A stretch of 64,000 nt of DNA from Agapetus fuscipes (Eukaryota > Arthropoda > Insecta > Trichoptera > Glossosomatidae). Of the stretch, positions 63,664-64,000 are shown piece by piece (the first letter of the stretch is position 1; the number at the start of each line of letters is the position of its first letter). Where the stretch lies: assembly GCA_951799405.1 (NCBI GenBank), contig OX637350.1, positions 9,533,852-9,597,851 on the forward strand, read 5' to 3'. The translations under genes were made by a program, and so were the position numbers. The notes beneath the pieces were generated by a model that was given only the letters and a program-made list of their open reading frames with translations, had not been told where the DNA came from and did no database searches.

Positions 63664-64000
63664 ATTATTTCTGTCAACAATTTTTTTTTTCAACTTCATT
63701 CTTGTGACAATACTTAGAAGCTTTACTGTTTTTGATTCAAAATAAGCAAAGGAAATAATGTTACACTAGCATATACGTTAAACATAAAGTTTACATACAC
63801 GCAACTTCACTGTATTATTACTTTGAATACATCTGTACGTCAGAAGTCTGGGCTAAGCCGACAAGGCTTGTTTGAGCGCTTCCCCGGCCAGTGCCAGTGG
63901 AGAGGAATTTAACCCTTTTAAGGAACATCACATTAGGAGAGGTTAGGGCGGACCAGCGCGGCTCGAATTTCCTGAAATTTTGCACAGTAATTTGCATGAC
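63664..64000. other. Unassigned end of window, GC-richer from 63840
   Basis: The last 160 bases are GC-richer ('gcgcttccccggccagtgcc', 'ggttagggcggaccagcgcg'). No match to other parts of the window was seen. Confidence 0.3.

Overview
This window looks like intergenic, repeat-dense animal nuclear DNA, most likely from an arthropod and probably an insect. It is strongly A+T-rich by eye, open frames are short and scattered, and there are no operons or ribosome binding sites. It carries fragments of RTE-like, CR1/L2-like and Jockey/R1-like non-LTR retrotransposons, several SINE families, Penelope-like terminal pieces, solo LTRs and MITE-like elements. I found no host gene I can name. Every coding stretch I recognise is the C-terminal end of a retrotransposon reverse-transcriptase protein. 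The species call is inference.

Layout. 1-6 kb: SINE-A copies (two nested), a Jockey/R1-type LINE end, a low-G tract, a G-rich island and the first SINE-B and SINE-C copies. 6-12 kb: a CR1/L2-like LINE end whose 3' tail is reused by SINE-C, a solo LTR and a foldback element. 13.9-16.5 kb: two compact inverted-repeat insertions with direct repeats at their borders (Penelope-like), then the best LINE, an RTE-like element of 1.44 kb with an intact partial RT frame and a 12-bp target-site duplication (TSD). 17-27 kb: mixed SINEs, a decayed LINE and a satellite-like array at 24.4-25.4 kb. 27-33 kb: a cluster of LINE ends, including a second RTE-like insertion (13-bp TSD), and a solo LTR with a 4-bp TSD. 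34-44 kb: SINEs of all four families, an 87-bp-arm hairpin, a SINE-A flanked by ~190-bp direct repeats, and a third RTE-like insertion (12-bp TSD). 44-64 kb: more SINEs and MITEs, a third solo LTR, a Jockey-type LINE with poly(A), a 41-A tract, and long AT-rich stretches where I see nothing.

Family names are local. SINE-A: ~250 bp, uniform 5' end TCCTTGACTTATAGG, ends in TTAGA repeats, about 20 copies. SINE-B: tRNA-derived head with A and B boxes, ~330 bp. SINE-C: a different tRNA-derived head with two alternative 3' tails. SINE-D: a third tRNA-like head, two copies. MITE-1: ~150 bp with imperfect terminal inverted repeats.

The elements depend on one another. SINEs have no proteins and must borrow a LINE reverse transcriptase. 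Here one SINE-C tail matches the 3' end of the CR1/L2-like LINE in the same window, which identifies a probable partner. Clean duplications around the RTE-like and some Penelope-like insertions suggest fairly recent activity. The wider SINE-A and MITE-1 copies range from well preserved to heavily decayed.
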